A DNA stretch of 64,000 nucleotides from NCBI GenBank assembly GCA_012932865.1, contig SAXG01000018.1:744001-808000 (forward strand), read 5' to 3'. Made by a program: the position numbers and the translations under genes. Positions 11,305 through 23,275 of this stretch are shown one piece after another (position 1 is the stretch's first letter; each line of letters begins with the position of its first letter). The DNA is from Amylostereum areolatum (Eukaryota > Basidiomycota > Agaricomycetes > Russulales > Stereaceae). The notes under the pieces were generated by a model. It was given only the letters and a program-made list of their open reading frames with translations. It was not told the origin of the DNA and did not search any database.

Positions 11305-12055
11305 ATGCTGGCCGCCCTCCGCACGCGCCTCTCCCGCACCGGCAACGCGCGCTTCACTCTCCCGCCCGAAACCCTCAAGCACGTCTTCTACGAAGCGCGC
11401 CCGCCCTGGTGGGCCCGCTTCACCTGGGCCTTCATCGCCGCCGACCTGCTCGTAACGTGCGCGCGCTCTCCGTCCTCTCTCAACCCACCTTTTGCACCAC
11501 CTGACACGTGCGACCAGGTCGACCATGGTCGAGGCGACGTGGACGCGCTGGACCCAGCCCGCCGACCCCGACCCCGACCCCGACCCGCACGCGCACACGC
11601 CCACGCCCACGCACACGGAGTGGGTGCCGCGCCCGGCGTGGCAGCGCGCGGGCCTGTGCGCGCTGCACCTCGGGATGGGCGTCGGGCTCGCGACGCTGCT
11701 CTTCGTCGGGCGATCGCGCGTCGTGCGCCGGCTGCACGTGCTCCCGCACCCGCACCGCACGGGGCAAAGGGCGCTCTTCGTGCAGAGCGCGCTCGGGCGC
11801 GCGGCGTCCGGCGCCGGGGCGCTCGTGCCGTTCAAGGACGCGCGGATCTACCCCGGGCGGGACCGGACGGAGGTGATACTGCGGGTGCGGGGCATGCGGG
11901 GGCATTGGTGGGTCGGGATGCGGCGGGCGCGGGTGGGGGGCGTGGAGAGGGAGCCGGGGGCGGTGCGGGAGGCGTTTGGGAAGATGTGGGGGATGAAGGA
12001 GGGGGACGTGGTCAGTGGGGCGTGGACGGACGGGCCGATCGTGAGGAATGGGTGA
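11305..12055 (+). CDS. Small membrane protein of unknown function
   Basis: Two exons. The first (MLAALRTRLSRTGNARFTLP, then HVFYEARPPWWARFTWAFIA) ends at the donor near 11451. The second starts around MVEATWTRWTQPA and runs through a Asp/Pro dipeptide run (11571-11587) to a hydrophobic helix (LCALHLGMGVGLATLLFVG), then RSRVVRRLHVLPH, GQRALFVQSALGR and the end GPIVRNG with TGA at 12053-12055. The arginine-rich start and one or two helices would suit an organelle membrane protein, perhaps mitochondrial, but I recognise no family. The gene is supported by continuous coding sense across the splice. Confidence 0.5.
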
Positions 12056-15000
12056 GCTGTGTTGTGTTACTTACAGGTAGTTTGCGACGAATTGGGATTC
12101 GCGCGCGCATGCGATCCTCCTCTCCCCCGAGACGCCCCACACCCCAACTCGGCCAACGCCCATACCACACCGCGCGCACCCTCTACTGTACATACAACCC
12201 GTCTCTGAAGCGGTGGGCAAGCATTGTTCATATGAGCTCCCTCCAGACCGGCCAGTCAGCCAGCCAGCCACGGGGGAAATGGCGATGCAATGCAGGCGCG
12301 ACGAGCGTGTATCCCGCGGTACGTCGCTGCGATTCTGCGCGCATGTATGTACTGCATCAAAATCGCTGGGTGCGCGCGCGCAACGCATGTGGACGGATCA
12401 CGCCGAGTGCGTACGTGTTGGGACTCGTGCATATAATACATTATCATCCATTCATTCAAAGAACGACGAGCGTCGGTGTACAATGTAGGACGTGGGACGA
12501 GCGGCATGGGATTGTGGGAGGGGGGTCGGGACGGCGTCTCATGTCCAAGGGTCGGAGATGTGCGACGTCAAAGGCGGGACGGGGACGGGGACGGGACGGC
12601 GAACAGATGGATCATGGTGCTTGTCGACGATGGTACAGGGTGAGACCTGAGGCCTGAGGGGGGGGGGGATACGTACTGTGGTGTCGTCTCGTGTTCTAAA
12701 CGTGAGAGGGGCGCGTTCCGCCGGTCGAAGGTCGCGATCGCGAGGATTCAGGGGAAGTCCGCCGAGGAGGTGCGCGTTTCGATACTTACTCGGGGCGGTG
12801 GGGTCCAGCGACAGAAAGCACGACGAGCGCCCCCGTCGGGCACCGTGAGAGTGGAATGCGGGGAGGCGGGGGCGGGGAGCAATCCAGGCGCTCCTCTACT
12901 AGGGGTTCCGATCTCCGAGTCAGAGACGAAGGGAAGGGAAGCCGCCGAGGAAAGGGATCCGAGTATGGGGGCTGCTCGGGGGATGAGAAGCCGAAGCCAG
13001 AAGCGGCGGAGGAGGGAAGGAGAACTTGGCCACTTGGCCACTCGGGAGGGCCCCATGCACCCTCCAGGAGCGAAAACAAAGGGGACGATGGCGGGCAACG
13101 TTCGCCTCCGCGGGAGCCGTCGCGGTCGTGCGTCCTCCATCGACCGTCCTGCCATCCTTCTTCTTCTCCTTCCTCGTCGTCGCCCAGTGCCCAGTGCCCA
13201 CAGCCAGGTGCTTCGAACGCGCGTGACGTCATCCCCGGACGGCACACAACTGAAGTATGTACCGTCCACCTGGAATTTGGAAAGACGCGAACGGCTTCCC
13301 GAGGCTGAGCGCCTACGATCCCACGAACGTCCATCGTCGGTGTCGCGCGCGCACGGCGGCCCGTCGTGGTCGTAGGAGCTGTGACAGCGGCGTGGGGGGG
13401 GGGGGGCGGATGGTGAACAAAGGACGAAGTAAGTAGAATCGCAGATGAGATGGATGGATGGATGGATGGATGGATGGACGCAGCGGTCGAAGCGAAGAGA
13501 AGAGGGGGCACACAGCGAACGCATCGAGCGGTGGGGCCAGAACTTCCCTCGGGGGCCTCCTCCTCTTCGAATTCCTCCTCGCCCCTCCCCGTCGTCCAGG
13601 ACTTGGGTCCACACCTGACGGATGCGGGGCGGTCGGTGCCAAACACCGCCAACAATGCCATTGGCCCATTGCCCGACATCAGGCCAAATTCGAATCCAAA
13701 CCGACGTGTGTGGCGAGTCCGCGGAAGGCAGGGGGTGGAGGATCGGCGCTTCGACGGGGGGAAGAAGGAAAACGAGTACACGCATGAGGAAATGTATCAT
13801 CGACCGTTACTTATCCCCGGACGGCGGGGTGGCAGGTGCAACCTGGACCCGGAAGCGCGACGTGGCGTAATAAGGGTCGAATAGGCTTTGGTTCTGCAAC
13901 GGCGGGGGGGTGCGGGTGGCGGGTTGGCATGGAGGTGGGAGGGGTCGGCGGGGTTGGATTGGGTGTTTGGGGGGTGCGAAGGCAGAGCGGGAATGTGGCT
14001 TGGGAGTCGGGTGCGAGGGGGCCTTACTCGGGTAGGGAATGGATAGAGGGAACGAGGGAGGGCCGCGGATCTGGGGAGAGGAAACGGAGGGGGGCGGGGA
14101 ACGAGGAACGGGAACGTCCATGCGGACCGAGGATGGGGGGCGGATGGCTGGACTGGGATGGGTGGAGGGACCTGGAGGCTGGGACGGGAGGCCAAGGCGC
14201 GAGAGGGGAAGATGGGTGGTCGGATTGGAAGGCGCGGACGCGACGTGCGGTTGTTTGGCACGGGACGCGCGAACGCTGGAACCCGGCGGCGGTGGCGTCC
14301 TGTTATACTTCAAGTTATGCATGAACCTGGCGGTAAGTAAAGTGAGTAAAGTCAACTCGGGCGGGGTCGGGCGTGGGGAGACAGGTTAGGGACGAATATG
14401 GACGGAATAGGATAGAGGTGATGGGATGCCAGAGGGGGCGATTGGGAGACGGTACGGTTGCGCAGGTGCAGGCAGCGAGCGCGTCCATGGCCATGCATCA
14501 TCATCGTCATCGACCCCGAGGGAGATTTGTCTGAAATATTCCGAGCCAGCCTGAGTCGCCGTCCGTGACGGACGTCGTGCTCTGTGGGAGCGTGGGCGAG
14601 TGAAGCGATCACCCAGCCGACTCTAACGCGAACGGCGGACATCACACAACACCGTCGCGCCCTCGACTCGACGCACTCCGTCACATTCCCATTTCCGCTT
14701 TCCCTCGACCTTCTCCAATCAAATTCCCCTGCTCCTCGGCACTGGCATGCGTACGTCCCCCCCTGGCCCCAGCTCGTCCCCCCCCTCAATCCCCTCGCAA
14801 ACCAGGAAATCAACCACCCAGATGAACTCGAGGAGAGCATTCTGAACGTTGCATGACGGACGGGCGTCAGAAGGGAGGGATACTTAGGGCGGCAAGGAAG
14901 CGGGGGAGCGGGGGTGATGTGAGGAAGCGGAGCGAGGCAGCCGAAACAATTGACGGGCGGTCGTCTACTTCCACGAGGCTCTATTCTTATACTTATATCT

Positions 15001-15080
15001 ATCGCCTTCCTCCCTTCTCTCTCCCCCCATCTCCCTCCTCCTCCTCCTCCTCCTCCTCCTCCTCCTCCCCGCCCCCCGTC
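12056..15080. other. Three-kilobase GC-rich region without a convincing gene
   Basis: Long open frames exist on both strands here (for example minus 12748-13800 and 14352-15260), but they are low-complexity, overlap each other in several frames and show no domain, so I treat them as by-products of high GC. Poly-G/poly-C tracts occur at 12659-12668 and around 13394-13407. The region probably contains the long upstream regulatory region or 5' leader of the Ser/Pro-rich gene that follows. A (CTC)n pyrimidine tract lies at about 15034-15066. Confidence 0.4.
13449..13478. repeat. (GATG)7 microsatellite
   Basis: Seven perfect GATG units followed by a partial unit. It is the only clear tandem repeat in the gene-poor 12-15 kb region. 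Confidence 0.95.
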
Positions 15081-16740
15081 ATGGCCGCAACCACCCACGA
15101 AAGGCCCCCCATGTACCAACGACTCGCCATCGACACCGTCCTCGAGGTCCGGACCCGAAGACGCGTTCGTTCTCTCCCTCTCTCTCATCCCCCACACGCT
15201 CACCCCTCCCCAGCGAAAGGCTGCCCGTCGCGCGCGCGCGTCCCCGTCCACGGACGACATCTACGACTTTTCCCCGGACTCGGCCAGTACGTCCTCGCCC
15301 CCCTTCCCCCCCGCCATCAAGCGCCCATCCGCATCTTATCCTGACATGTCGTCCATCGTAGGCATCCACACCACCGATCTCTTCGACTTTGACCTCAAGA
15401 GCATCTGGTCTCAAAAGTCCTACCTCGACTCCGATTCCGAGGACGACGCGGCCTCGTCCTCGTCCTCCTCCTCCTCCCTCTCTCCCCGCTCCCCCGCCTC
15501 CGACGCCGCCTCGTCCCCCCTCTCCGCCCACTCCCCCGCCTCCTTCTTTCCCCGCCCCTCCTCCCCCCTCTCCTACCTCCCCACAGATCCCGACTCGGAC
15601 ACCCTCCGCCTCGAGGACCTCACGCAATCCCTCAAACCGCCCTCCCCCTTCGACGAGCCCGCCCCGTCCTACGACGACGCCACCTCCGCCATCCGTCCCC
15701 CTCCCTCCTCCTCCTCCTCGACGACAACAACACCATGGGACTTCGACCCCTCCCTCCTCGCCTCCCTCGATCCCCACCTCCTCGCCGATCCCTGGGACGC
15801 CTTGGCTACCTTCTTCTGGGACTCCCTCGCCCCCGAACCCGAACCCGAACCCGCACCCTCCCCTTCTCCTTCTCCTCCCACGCCCTCCCACTCCCACCCC
15901 CGACCCCACCCTCAACCCCGCCAGCTCTGGACGACCGCCGCCCGCGCTCCCGCCCGAAGCACGCCCGATTTCGCCGCGACCTTCGACGCATGGGAACGCC
16001 TCGCGCCGACAGACCCGCTTCCCGGCCCCGTGCGTCCTCTTTCTCCCGTCTCCCATCTCCCATCGCCCTCTCCCACGTCCGCACCTCGACCCCCCGGCCC
16101 CCGTCCTTCTCATCGCCTTCACACCGCGTCTTCTTCTTCTCTTCCCCTTCGAACCATCCCAACCCTCTGCTTTCCGCGTACTGACTCCTCCCCTTCCCCG
16201 CAGTCCACCGGCGACAACAAGCCCCTCCCCTCCCTCCCCCCTCCCTCCCCGCTCTACGCCCTCTCCCTCCTCTCCCGCTCCCAAGCCTCCTTCACCAACC
16301 CCTTCCCCACGCACCACCCCCCCTCCGACCGCTCCGCCCACCCGCACATCCTCCACTCCCAATTCCCGCCCCACCCCGACCCCCCCTCCGACTACGCCCA
16401 CGCCCACCTCGCCACCGCCGCCGCCATCGCCCTCGTCCCCCGCCGCCCCTCCGAACCCGCCTACCTCTTCCTCGACCCGCCCTCCTCCTCCCCCGACCCC
16501 GACCCCGAGCTCGCGCCCACGCACGCGCCGGGGCACGCGCGCGCGAAGAGCGCGGGGCAGCAGGTCGGCGCGGGCGGGCTGCGGTGGTTGGCGGGGCGGT
16601 TCGGCATGGGCATGGGCGGGGGCGGGGGCACGGGCAAGGGGAAGGAGAACGTCGGGCTCGGGCAGGGGGTGGGGAGCGATCCGGGCGCGGGGGCGGAGGG
16701 CGGGATGGAGGAGGACGGCGTGCGCGGCGTCGGGTGGTGA
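15081..16740 (+). CDS. Ser/Pro-rich, largely disordered protein of unknown function
   Basis: The ATG at 15081 starts MAATTHERPPMYQRLAIDTV, followed by an intron (about 15147-15212) and RKAARRARASPSTDDIYDFS. Recognisable ordered islets are HTTDLFDFDLKSIWSQKSYL, PWDFDPSLLASLDPHLL and DFAATFDAWERLAPTDPLPG. The remainder is Ser/Pro-rich, and the C terminus (GLRWLAGRFGMGMGG) is Gly-rich. A second intron (about 16032-16203, GTGCGT to CCGCAG) is possible but the frame stays open either way. The acidic aromatic motifs in a disordered chain would suit a regulatory or scaffold protein; I do not know the family. A long antisense frame (15079-16536) is a composition artefact. Confidence 0.5.
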
Positions 16741-17734
16741 TTGAATGCGCGCTGGGCCACGTCCGTGGGGTATGAGGGGCGGACGCGCGTGTGATATAAG
16801 TTTATGTCCGAGTCGGAGGGGCGGGATGCGCTCGCGCCGTGCGTGATGGTAATGCTAATGGCGCGCGCCGCTCGCTCGTGGGCTGGGCAGGTCCGACGGC
16901 TCGAGATCCGGGGGGCGGCGGGCGCGTGTGTGTACATGTGGACGATGCGACGTGTGCCATACATACCGACGTTCCTCTCCGATTTTTCTACCTCTCCCTC
17001 TCCCTCTACCTTACCTCTTCAAAGCCCCTCCCCTCCTCTTCGCGGGGGGGGGGCGTTTTTAGTTCGTCGGCGCTCGTTGGTCGCGCCCCCGTTTCTGTTT
17101 CGCGTCACGGTGCATGCTTTGCATGGGGTGGTTGCGGCGGGCGGCTTAGGTGTTATCAGGCTCAGGATAAGCGTACGATATGTAGGGGGGGAGGGGGGGC
17201 GGTGCGCTTTGTTTTGGGGGGCGGTGTGCTACTGGCGTCTTTTGAACGGTGTCGCTCGTTTCGGTTGGGGGTGTCGGTGGCTCGTTCTACTTATGTACGC
17301 CTACGAATACTAATACTTACTCGAATTCACGCCTGCGGTCGGCGGTCTTGACGCATATGTATCAATGCATGTACGGGTCGGACAAGATACTCGAAAAGCG
17401 CCGCCGGCCGCGGCATCCGACCTTGTTCGTGCGAGGCCCTTCACGCAGAGCACGGTCCAGTCCATCAGGGAGACGATAGGTAAGTAGTACAGTCGGATTG
17501 GTTCAACTTGGAAGTCCGAGCGGTCAACGGACACTACATACAAACATACAACGACGGAGAGTGGCATACCTCCTTCAAGTTTTCCAAGCTTATATTCAGA
17601 CAATCGCCCCGACGAGGGGGGCCCTTTGACAGTGATTCCTGACAGACAGCGGGAACGAAGGCCGATCAGGGATGTCCTGGACAACGCGGAAACGCGGAAG
17701 GAGTGCAACCGCGTCTCGAGACGCGCGTCTTGTT
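16741..17734. other. Intergenic, nothing recognised
   Basis: GC-rich spacer with pyrimidine runs (16980-17040) and poly-G tracts (17043-17052, 17184-17204). No open frame with coding character, RNA gene or repeat pair was found before the direct repeat at 17735. Confidence 0.4.
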
Positions 17735-17749
17735 GATCGATTCACGTGC
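17735..17749. repeat. 15-bp direct repeat (target-site duplication), left copy
   Basis: GATCGATTCACGTGC occurs here and again, perfectly, at 18326-18340 directly after a run of 25 A. This is the classic footprint of a poly(A)-primed insertion. Confidence 0.85.
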
Positions 17750-18325
17750 CAGGGCTCTCTTGACCTCTAACCACCACCATCACTTGGGATTGGGGACCCC
17801 AAGTGGGTGCGTGGGAGGCCTGGGGAGGCGAGAACCTGGCTTGCCAGGCTCGTCAAAGTCGGCAGCCCTCCGCCGCAAGCCAGCGACGTATGCGGAACGT
17901 CGTTGGTACCCGCAGAACCGAGGCCGTCGACGTGGACGACGGCCCACCCCTCCTACCCACCCCGGTTTCCCCCGCTGAGTTCTTGAGGCCCAGCAATGTC
18001 TGGCTCCCTCTCCTCTATGCGCCAGCGCTGCGAGGCGGCAGTGTGCCTGCAGCTGTCGTCGACGCCCGCTGGTATGGGGTCCGGTTCTTCATGGGGCTTT
18101 GCCCCCCTTCACCGTGCGGCCCCCGCGTGCGGTTCTCCCAACGCGCCGTCTCTTGCCACTCGAGTTCGACGCATCCCTTCCTTTCAACGACCCTTCCATC
18201 CTTCTGTCCGACTCTGTTCTACCATACTTTCCGTTCACCTGTACCCTTCGGGGAGCCGCATTTAGTCTTAGGTACTTGACGCGGGATATAAATGTATTCA
18301 AAAAAAAAAAAAAAAAAAAAAAAAA
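17750..18325 (+). mobile_element. Poly(A)-tailed retroposed insertion (retrocopy, truncated LINE or SINE)
   Basis: A 576-bp segment ends in 25 A residues (18301-18325) and is bounded by perfect 15-bp direct repeats. That combination is diagnostic of target-primed reverse transcription by non-LTR retrotransposon machinery. The body has a TATAAATG-like sequence just before the A tail, which may be a polyadenylation signal. A 158-codon plus-strand open frame (17803-18279) begins MGAWEAWGGENLACQ; I recognise no protein or structural RNA in it. It could be a processed mRNA copy, the 3' end of a LINE, or a SINE. No clean polymerase III A and B boxes are seen, which argues mildly against a tRNA-derived SINE. 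Confidence 0.75.
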
Positions 18326-18340
18326 GATCGATTCACGTGC
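18326..18340. repeat. 15-bp direct repeat (target-site duplication), right copy
   Basis: Perfect copy of 17735-17749, immediately 3' of the A25 tail. The following 350 bp to the Gal80-like gene hold its promoter, with TTTATAAACC at 18612-18621. Confidence 0.85.
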
Positions 18341-18690
18341 TGAGTACGTGTTAACGCCGATGGTCGGGCATACGCCCAACGGCGACTATGACCAAGCCTC
18401 AATTGACGCGAATCTTTACAAATCTATTTCTCTTCCACCTCCCACGCCTGCGATTGTGAAGTCCCTCGTCATGGGAGATGGTGAGTTTCTTCCAGGTTCC
18501 TGCTGCTGAGGATGGACCTATCGCCGCTCACCGTCATGACTGATCGTAGAAAGGTTCGAATTGCGCACCCACCGGATGAAAGCACGCCGTACCCCATCGT
18601 GGCGCGGCCGTGCTTTATAAACCGGACGCATCCGACGGTCTCCTCCCAATTCCCCAGCCCTCGAATCCCCCTTCCCAGAGCACCACCCAC

Positions 18691-19997
18691 ATGTCTCCCA
18701 TCAAGATCGGCTTCGTAGGCCTCTCCGCCACCGGCGGCTGGGCCGCCACCGCTCTCCACGCCCCGCTCGCGCACCCCGACCTCGCGTCCAAATACGCGCT
18801 CACCGCCGTCTCGACCTCCTCCGAAGCGTCCGCGAAGGCCTCGGCGGAGAAGTACGGCGCGGCGGGCGCGTACCACGGCGCGACGGACGCGATCGCCGGC
18901 GATCCGAACGTCGACCTCGTCGTCGTGTCCGTGAAGGCCCCCGACCACAAGAAGGCCGTCCTCCCCGCGATCGCGAAGGGGAAGGACGTGTTTGTCGAGT
19001 GGCCCCTCGGGAACGGCCTCGCGGAGGCGAGGGAAATCGCGCAAGCCGCGAGCGAGAAGGGCGTGAAGACGATCGTGGGCCTGCAGAGCTGGCAGGTGCC
19101 CGCCATCCGCAAGGTACGACGGCCATCGCATTCTTTTTTGGGCGGCGTTGATGCGGGTGCTTTGGCACAGATAAAGGAATGGATTGCGGAAGGGAAGATC
19201 GGGAAGGTTTTATCTGCGAGCTGGGTGAGTGCCTTGTTGTTCACGCACCCTGCTTGTAGCTTATTAGACTCGCATTTCCCAGCTTGCGTGGAAGGACCCG
19301 AGCCTGCCCTTCTACTCCCCGTGGACGACACCCGCAGGGCTATACGCCATCTACCCTGAGAACGGTGCGTACACGCGTGCACCACCCACCATCGCCCCCG
19401 GCTCACGATCCTCCCTCTGCAGGTGCCACCTTCCCCGACATCCTGATCGGCCACAACCTCTCCTTCATCCTCTACGCGCTGGGGCCTCTGGCCTCGGTCA
19501 GCGCCACCACGGCCACCACCATCCCCACGGTCAAAGTCGCGGCCTCCGCCGACGCGCCCGACGCGGAGAGCCAGTTCGTGCCCGTGCAAGTGCCCGACCA
19601 GTGGGCGTTCACGGGCACCCTCGCCGACTCCGGCGCGCTCCTCACCGCGAGCTGGCGCACGCTCGCGTCCGCGCCGCCGGCGCAGAACGCGCCGCCCGCG
19701 CTCGCGCTCGTCGTCGAGGGCACGCAGGGCCAGATCCGCGTGGAGAGCGACCGCTCGCTCGCGCCGCAGGTGCACGGCGTCGAGCGCGTGTTCCTCAACG
19801 GCGCGCCGGTCGATCTGGCCGCGGAGAACGCGGTGCTGGGCTCGAACACGGGCCGGGCGTGGGCCGAGTTCGCGAAGGGGGCGGACGCGGGCGGGGTGTA
19901 TCCGACGTTCGAGGACGCGGTCGGGCTGCACCAGCACGTCGAGGCGATCAAAGTGAGCGCGAGGGAGGGGCGGAGGGTCGAGGTCAGTCAGGTGTGA
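18691..19997 (+). CDS. Gal80-like Gfo/Idh/MocA family oxidoreductase
   Basis: A predicted NAD(P)-binding protein of the Gfo/Idh/MocA fold. The start MSPIKIGFVGLSATGGWA is a Rossmann glycine motif of the type found in Gal80 proteins. DLVVVSVKAPDHKK and VFVEWPLGNG follow; EWPLG replaces the usual EKP of dehydrogenases, as in Gal80. Exons end near 19113, 19225 and 19363, and the C-terminal domain (FPDILIGHNLSFILYALG, then QWAFTGTLADSGALLT and GRAWAEFAKG) completes it at the TGA at 19995. In ascomycete yeasts Gal80 represses Gal4; in basidiomycetes such proteins are usually taken as sugar or polyol dehydrogenases. No Gal4 partner is nearby, so a metabolic role is as likely as a regulatory one. 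Confidence 0.85.
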
Positions 19998-20116
19998 AGA
20001 AGAAGGAAGGGCCGTTTGGATACAAATCAAGCTGCCAACCTTTTTTTGCACCTCGGCCCCCTCATTGTGCTTTGCAAGTCAACGTTCGACCCTGACAGTA
20101 TGTAGGAAGATCTTGG

Positions 20117-20156
20117 CATTGAACATTGAACATTGAACGTTGAACGTTGAACGTTG
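20117..20156. repeat. Tandem 7-bp repeat (CATTGAA/CGTTGAA)
   Basis: Three CATTGAA units run directly into two CGTTGAA units and a partial one. The array lies downstream of the Gal80-like gene. The remaining 19998-20934 interval shows no gene; a TTTATAAG TATA-like site at 20847-20854 precedes the F-box gene. Confidence 0.9.
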
Positions 20157-20934
20157 CCTTCCCGCTCAACTGTCGTGCGTCGTGGTTGGAACGGTTTATT
20201 GGCATTGGAGTGGACAAAGGAACCGCTACAAATTGAATCCGTATACTTACAAACGAGTGCTTCCCCCCAAGGGACAGATGACCTATGTGCGTACCTCTTC
20301 CAGGTACTACAGACACTATATTTCCCCTCCACAACGGCGAATATGTCACACGTGCACGCGATCTCGCTGCAAAGTTGCTCTGGCGCCGTGGAGTTTTTGC
20401 GTCCCGGTTTCGGAGCAAGCACTGTGCAGGTCAGATCAAGAAATGCACCGACCGTTTGCGACGACAGAAGTTGCCTGGGCTCCTGGCCACTTGGGCACAT
20501 GCAGTGTGAAACGGTTGCTTGAAACTGGGAGAGATACTCACATACGACGATGGGCGCCGTATACCGAGGATTACCTACAAACTGTAGACGCTGTATTCTT
20601 TTTCAACGAAAAACGCTACGTTGGATGCTGTGGCGACACCGTCATGGGTGGACCTTGCGAGGTATCCCCCCTGGGACCGACGGGAACTTTAAACCTGCCC
20701 TAAACCAACTTGTTCCTGCATCTTTGTCAGATTATCATGATAGAGCTCGGCCTCGTCGGGCAGGCCACCCCCCCACGCGCGCCCTCGCACGCCAGCCGCC
20801 CTGCGCAATGCGCTCTCGCGGAACCGACCGGTCTCACCAGCCTGGCTTTATAAGTGAGCGCCATGCTCGGACCCGCCCTCGACATCGCCCTTGACATCGC
20901 CCTCGACATCGACATCGCCCAGGACCCGGCCACG

Positions 20935-22832
20935 ATGTCCTTCCACCCCGCCCGAGTCCCCGTCGACATCGTCTACGCCGTCCTCCAGCAGCTCTCCGAT
21001 CGCCGTGATCTCCACGCCGCCTCCCTCACCAGCTGGGACTTCAACCACGCCGCCACCCCCCTCCTCTACCGCACCCTCGACACCGACGCACGCACCAAGG
21101 GTGAATACAAGCTGGTCCGCCTCCTCCTTCGCTCCCTTCGCTCCCGCACACCCGTCCTCATCGTCCGTGCTCTGCCCTTTTAGCGCCAGACCGAAGCCTT
21201 CCACCCCGCCGTCACCATCCTCCGCAAACCGAGCCTGGCGCGCCACGTCCGCCACGTCCGCGAGATAGGTGCGCTCCCCGTCTTTTTCTTCGTCATCTTC
21301 TACTTGGGGGCCCTTGACGAACCTGGCGGCGGGGACGCATCGCTCAATCGTACTCAGCAGGTGTGCATGCGTTTGGAGACCGTTCCACGCTCCGTCAGGT
21401 TGGGTCCCCCCTCTCCTCCTCCCGGCCCCGTTCCCGCACGCTGACCTGCCCTATTTACCCTCCAGGTGCGATGCACCGCGACCCCGCCATGACCGCCGTC
21501 GTGCTCAAGGCGCTCTCACTGTGCGACAACCTGTACTCGTTCACCTGGAGCGACGACATGTCCTCCTCCCCCGAAACCTTCGAAGCCTTCCTCCACGTCC
21601 TCAAACGCATCCCCTTCCGCTCCCTCACCATCCGCACCTACAGCGACCTCGGCGTGCGCGCCTGGGCCTCCCTCAACGCCCTCACCGGCCTCCACAAAGT
21701 CGCAATATGGTGCATGGAGGGTCCCCCCCGCGTCCTCCAGGGCTGGGCCGACAGGCTCGGCGGCACCCTGACCGAGCTCGAACTCGGGGTACGTCCCGCT
21801 CGTCCCCTCCCCTCCCTCTGCCGACCGCTCGACGCTCGAACTCTGACCCCTCCCCCCCCGCCTTTGCAGCGCTGCGCAGGCGTGCCCGCGACGATCCTCA
21901 TCTCCGTGCTCTCGCAGCTGCCCCTCCTCCGCGATCTGCGGCTCAAAGGCGCGCCGAGCGCGTCCATGCACGACATCCTCACCTGCGTGCCCAACCTCCT
22001 CGCGCTCGACACCGAATACCTCGGCGCGGGCCTCCTCCGCCCCGCGCTGGACGCGCACGCGCCCTTGCCCCGCCTCCGCCATCTCACCGTGCGCACGAGC
22101 TCGGTCGACCTCCAAGGCCCGCGGCAGCTGTGGCAGTGGCTCCGCCAGCTCATCCCGCGCCCGTCCCTCGAGTCCTTCACGCTCAACGCGTTCTCCACCC
22201 AGGGCCAGATGCGCATCCCGCGCCACTTTCTCCTCGACCTCGCGCACACCCAGGGCACCACCCTCCGCACGTTCCTCGTGAACATGTCCCAGCTCACGCA
22301 CGAGGACGTCGCGTGCGTGTGCGCCAAGTTTCCGCGGCTGGAGGCGCTGTCGTGCGCGGTCGTCAGCCGGGACTCGGTGCGTTCTATCGCCCCCCTCCTC
22401 GTCCTCCTCCGCTATATCGGAGACCAGAAGGCTTAACGGTGTTTGGCAGGCTTCGATCGAGCATGTCATCGCGCAGGCGCACCAGCTCCGCTCGCTCAAG
22501 CTGCACGTCACCTGGCTGCCGGACTCGATCGCGCTCACGACCGCCGATTGGAGCAACCTGCCCCCCGCGCCCCGCTCGCCCTCGAACCCGTTCGAAAAGA
22601 AGGACGCGGAGGCGTTGATGCTCCGGACGTCCATCCGGACGCTGTCCATGGGCCCGCACATGTACATCGTGAGTGTTTCCCCCTCCCCTTTTACTTCTTG
22701 TACCGGGCGAAGGGCGCGTATGTGGGGCTGACGGGTCCTTGGGGTTAGGGGAAGTGGATACAGGAGCCGGATCCGGGCGGGGAGATGCGATTGAAGCTTC
22801 TGGTGGAGGAGGTGAGCGATCGGTGGGTATAG
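20935..22832 (+). CDS. F-box/LRR-like protein
   Basis: A substrate-recognition subunit candidate for SCF ubiquitin ligases. From the ATG at 20935 the N terminus reads VPVDIVYAVLQQLSDRRDL then SWDFNHAATPLLYRTLDTD, an F-box-like segment. After introns (near 21100-21183, 21268-21470, 21789-21869, 22378-22449 and 22668-22748) come leucine-rich segments such as MTAVVLKALSLCDNLYSFTW, GLHKVAIWCMEG, LISVLSQLPLLRDLRLKG and SLESFTLNAF. The end is LKLLVEEVSDRWV with TAG. I prefer 20935 over the ATG at 20863 because the latter lies only 15 nt after the TATA-like box. F-box genes of this style are strongly expanded in agarics; no target can be named. Confidence 0.65.
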
Positions 22833-23275
22833 TGGGGCAGATGTAAGTTATCTTTGCGCGATAAGTATCAGCGTCAGGCGCGTCACGGTGTACCACGAGC
22901 ACACTCTACCTGAATATATTGTCATTTCCTAACCGCGCATGCGTGACTGAGAGCTGGGGATATCTATGTAAGTATGATGGCTATCAGCGCTCTGCACGGA
23001 GTTGTACCCTACCTGGTTGAATCACACTCTTGCTCCTGGCCGGACGAGCCTTCTGAACATAGACAGGTGCAAGGCGAGCAAGACGGGCGCCAGTGATGCG
23101 GCTGGATGTTTGGATACGGACGATGTTTCGGTGCCGATGAACGCGCAGGATGCGAAAGAAGCAGCATTACACGAGACGAAGGGGGAAAGTACAAACAAGC
23201 GATATGGAACGCACACACACCCAGGCCAGGCCTCGACGCAAAATCAGAGTCACCCCCCCGCCCCACGCGGCCACC
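22833..23275. other. Convergent intergenic region
   Basis: The 3' ends of the F-box gene and LSM4 meet here. Open frames across it are out-of-frame continuations of LSM4 sequence. Nothing else is seen. Confidence 0.4.

Noticed and set aside
12748..13800. Two overlapping 330-350 codon minus-strand frames
   Set aside because: Low complexity, open in several frames on both strands at once, no domain, no clear start context.
15079..16536. 485-codon antisense frame opposite the Ser/Pro-rich gene
   Set aside because: It is the Gly/Arg/Glu-rich mirror of a Pro/Ser-rich GC-rich coding region, has no domain, and the sense strand has better start and splice signals.
18301..18325. A25 run as a simple microsatellite
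   Set aside because: The flanking perfect 15-bp direct repeats make a retroposition tail the better explanation.
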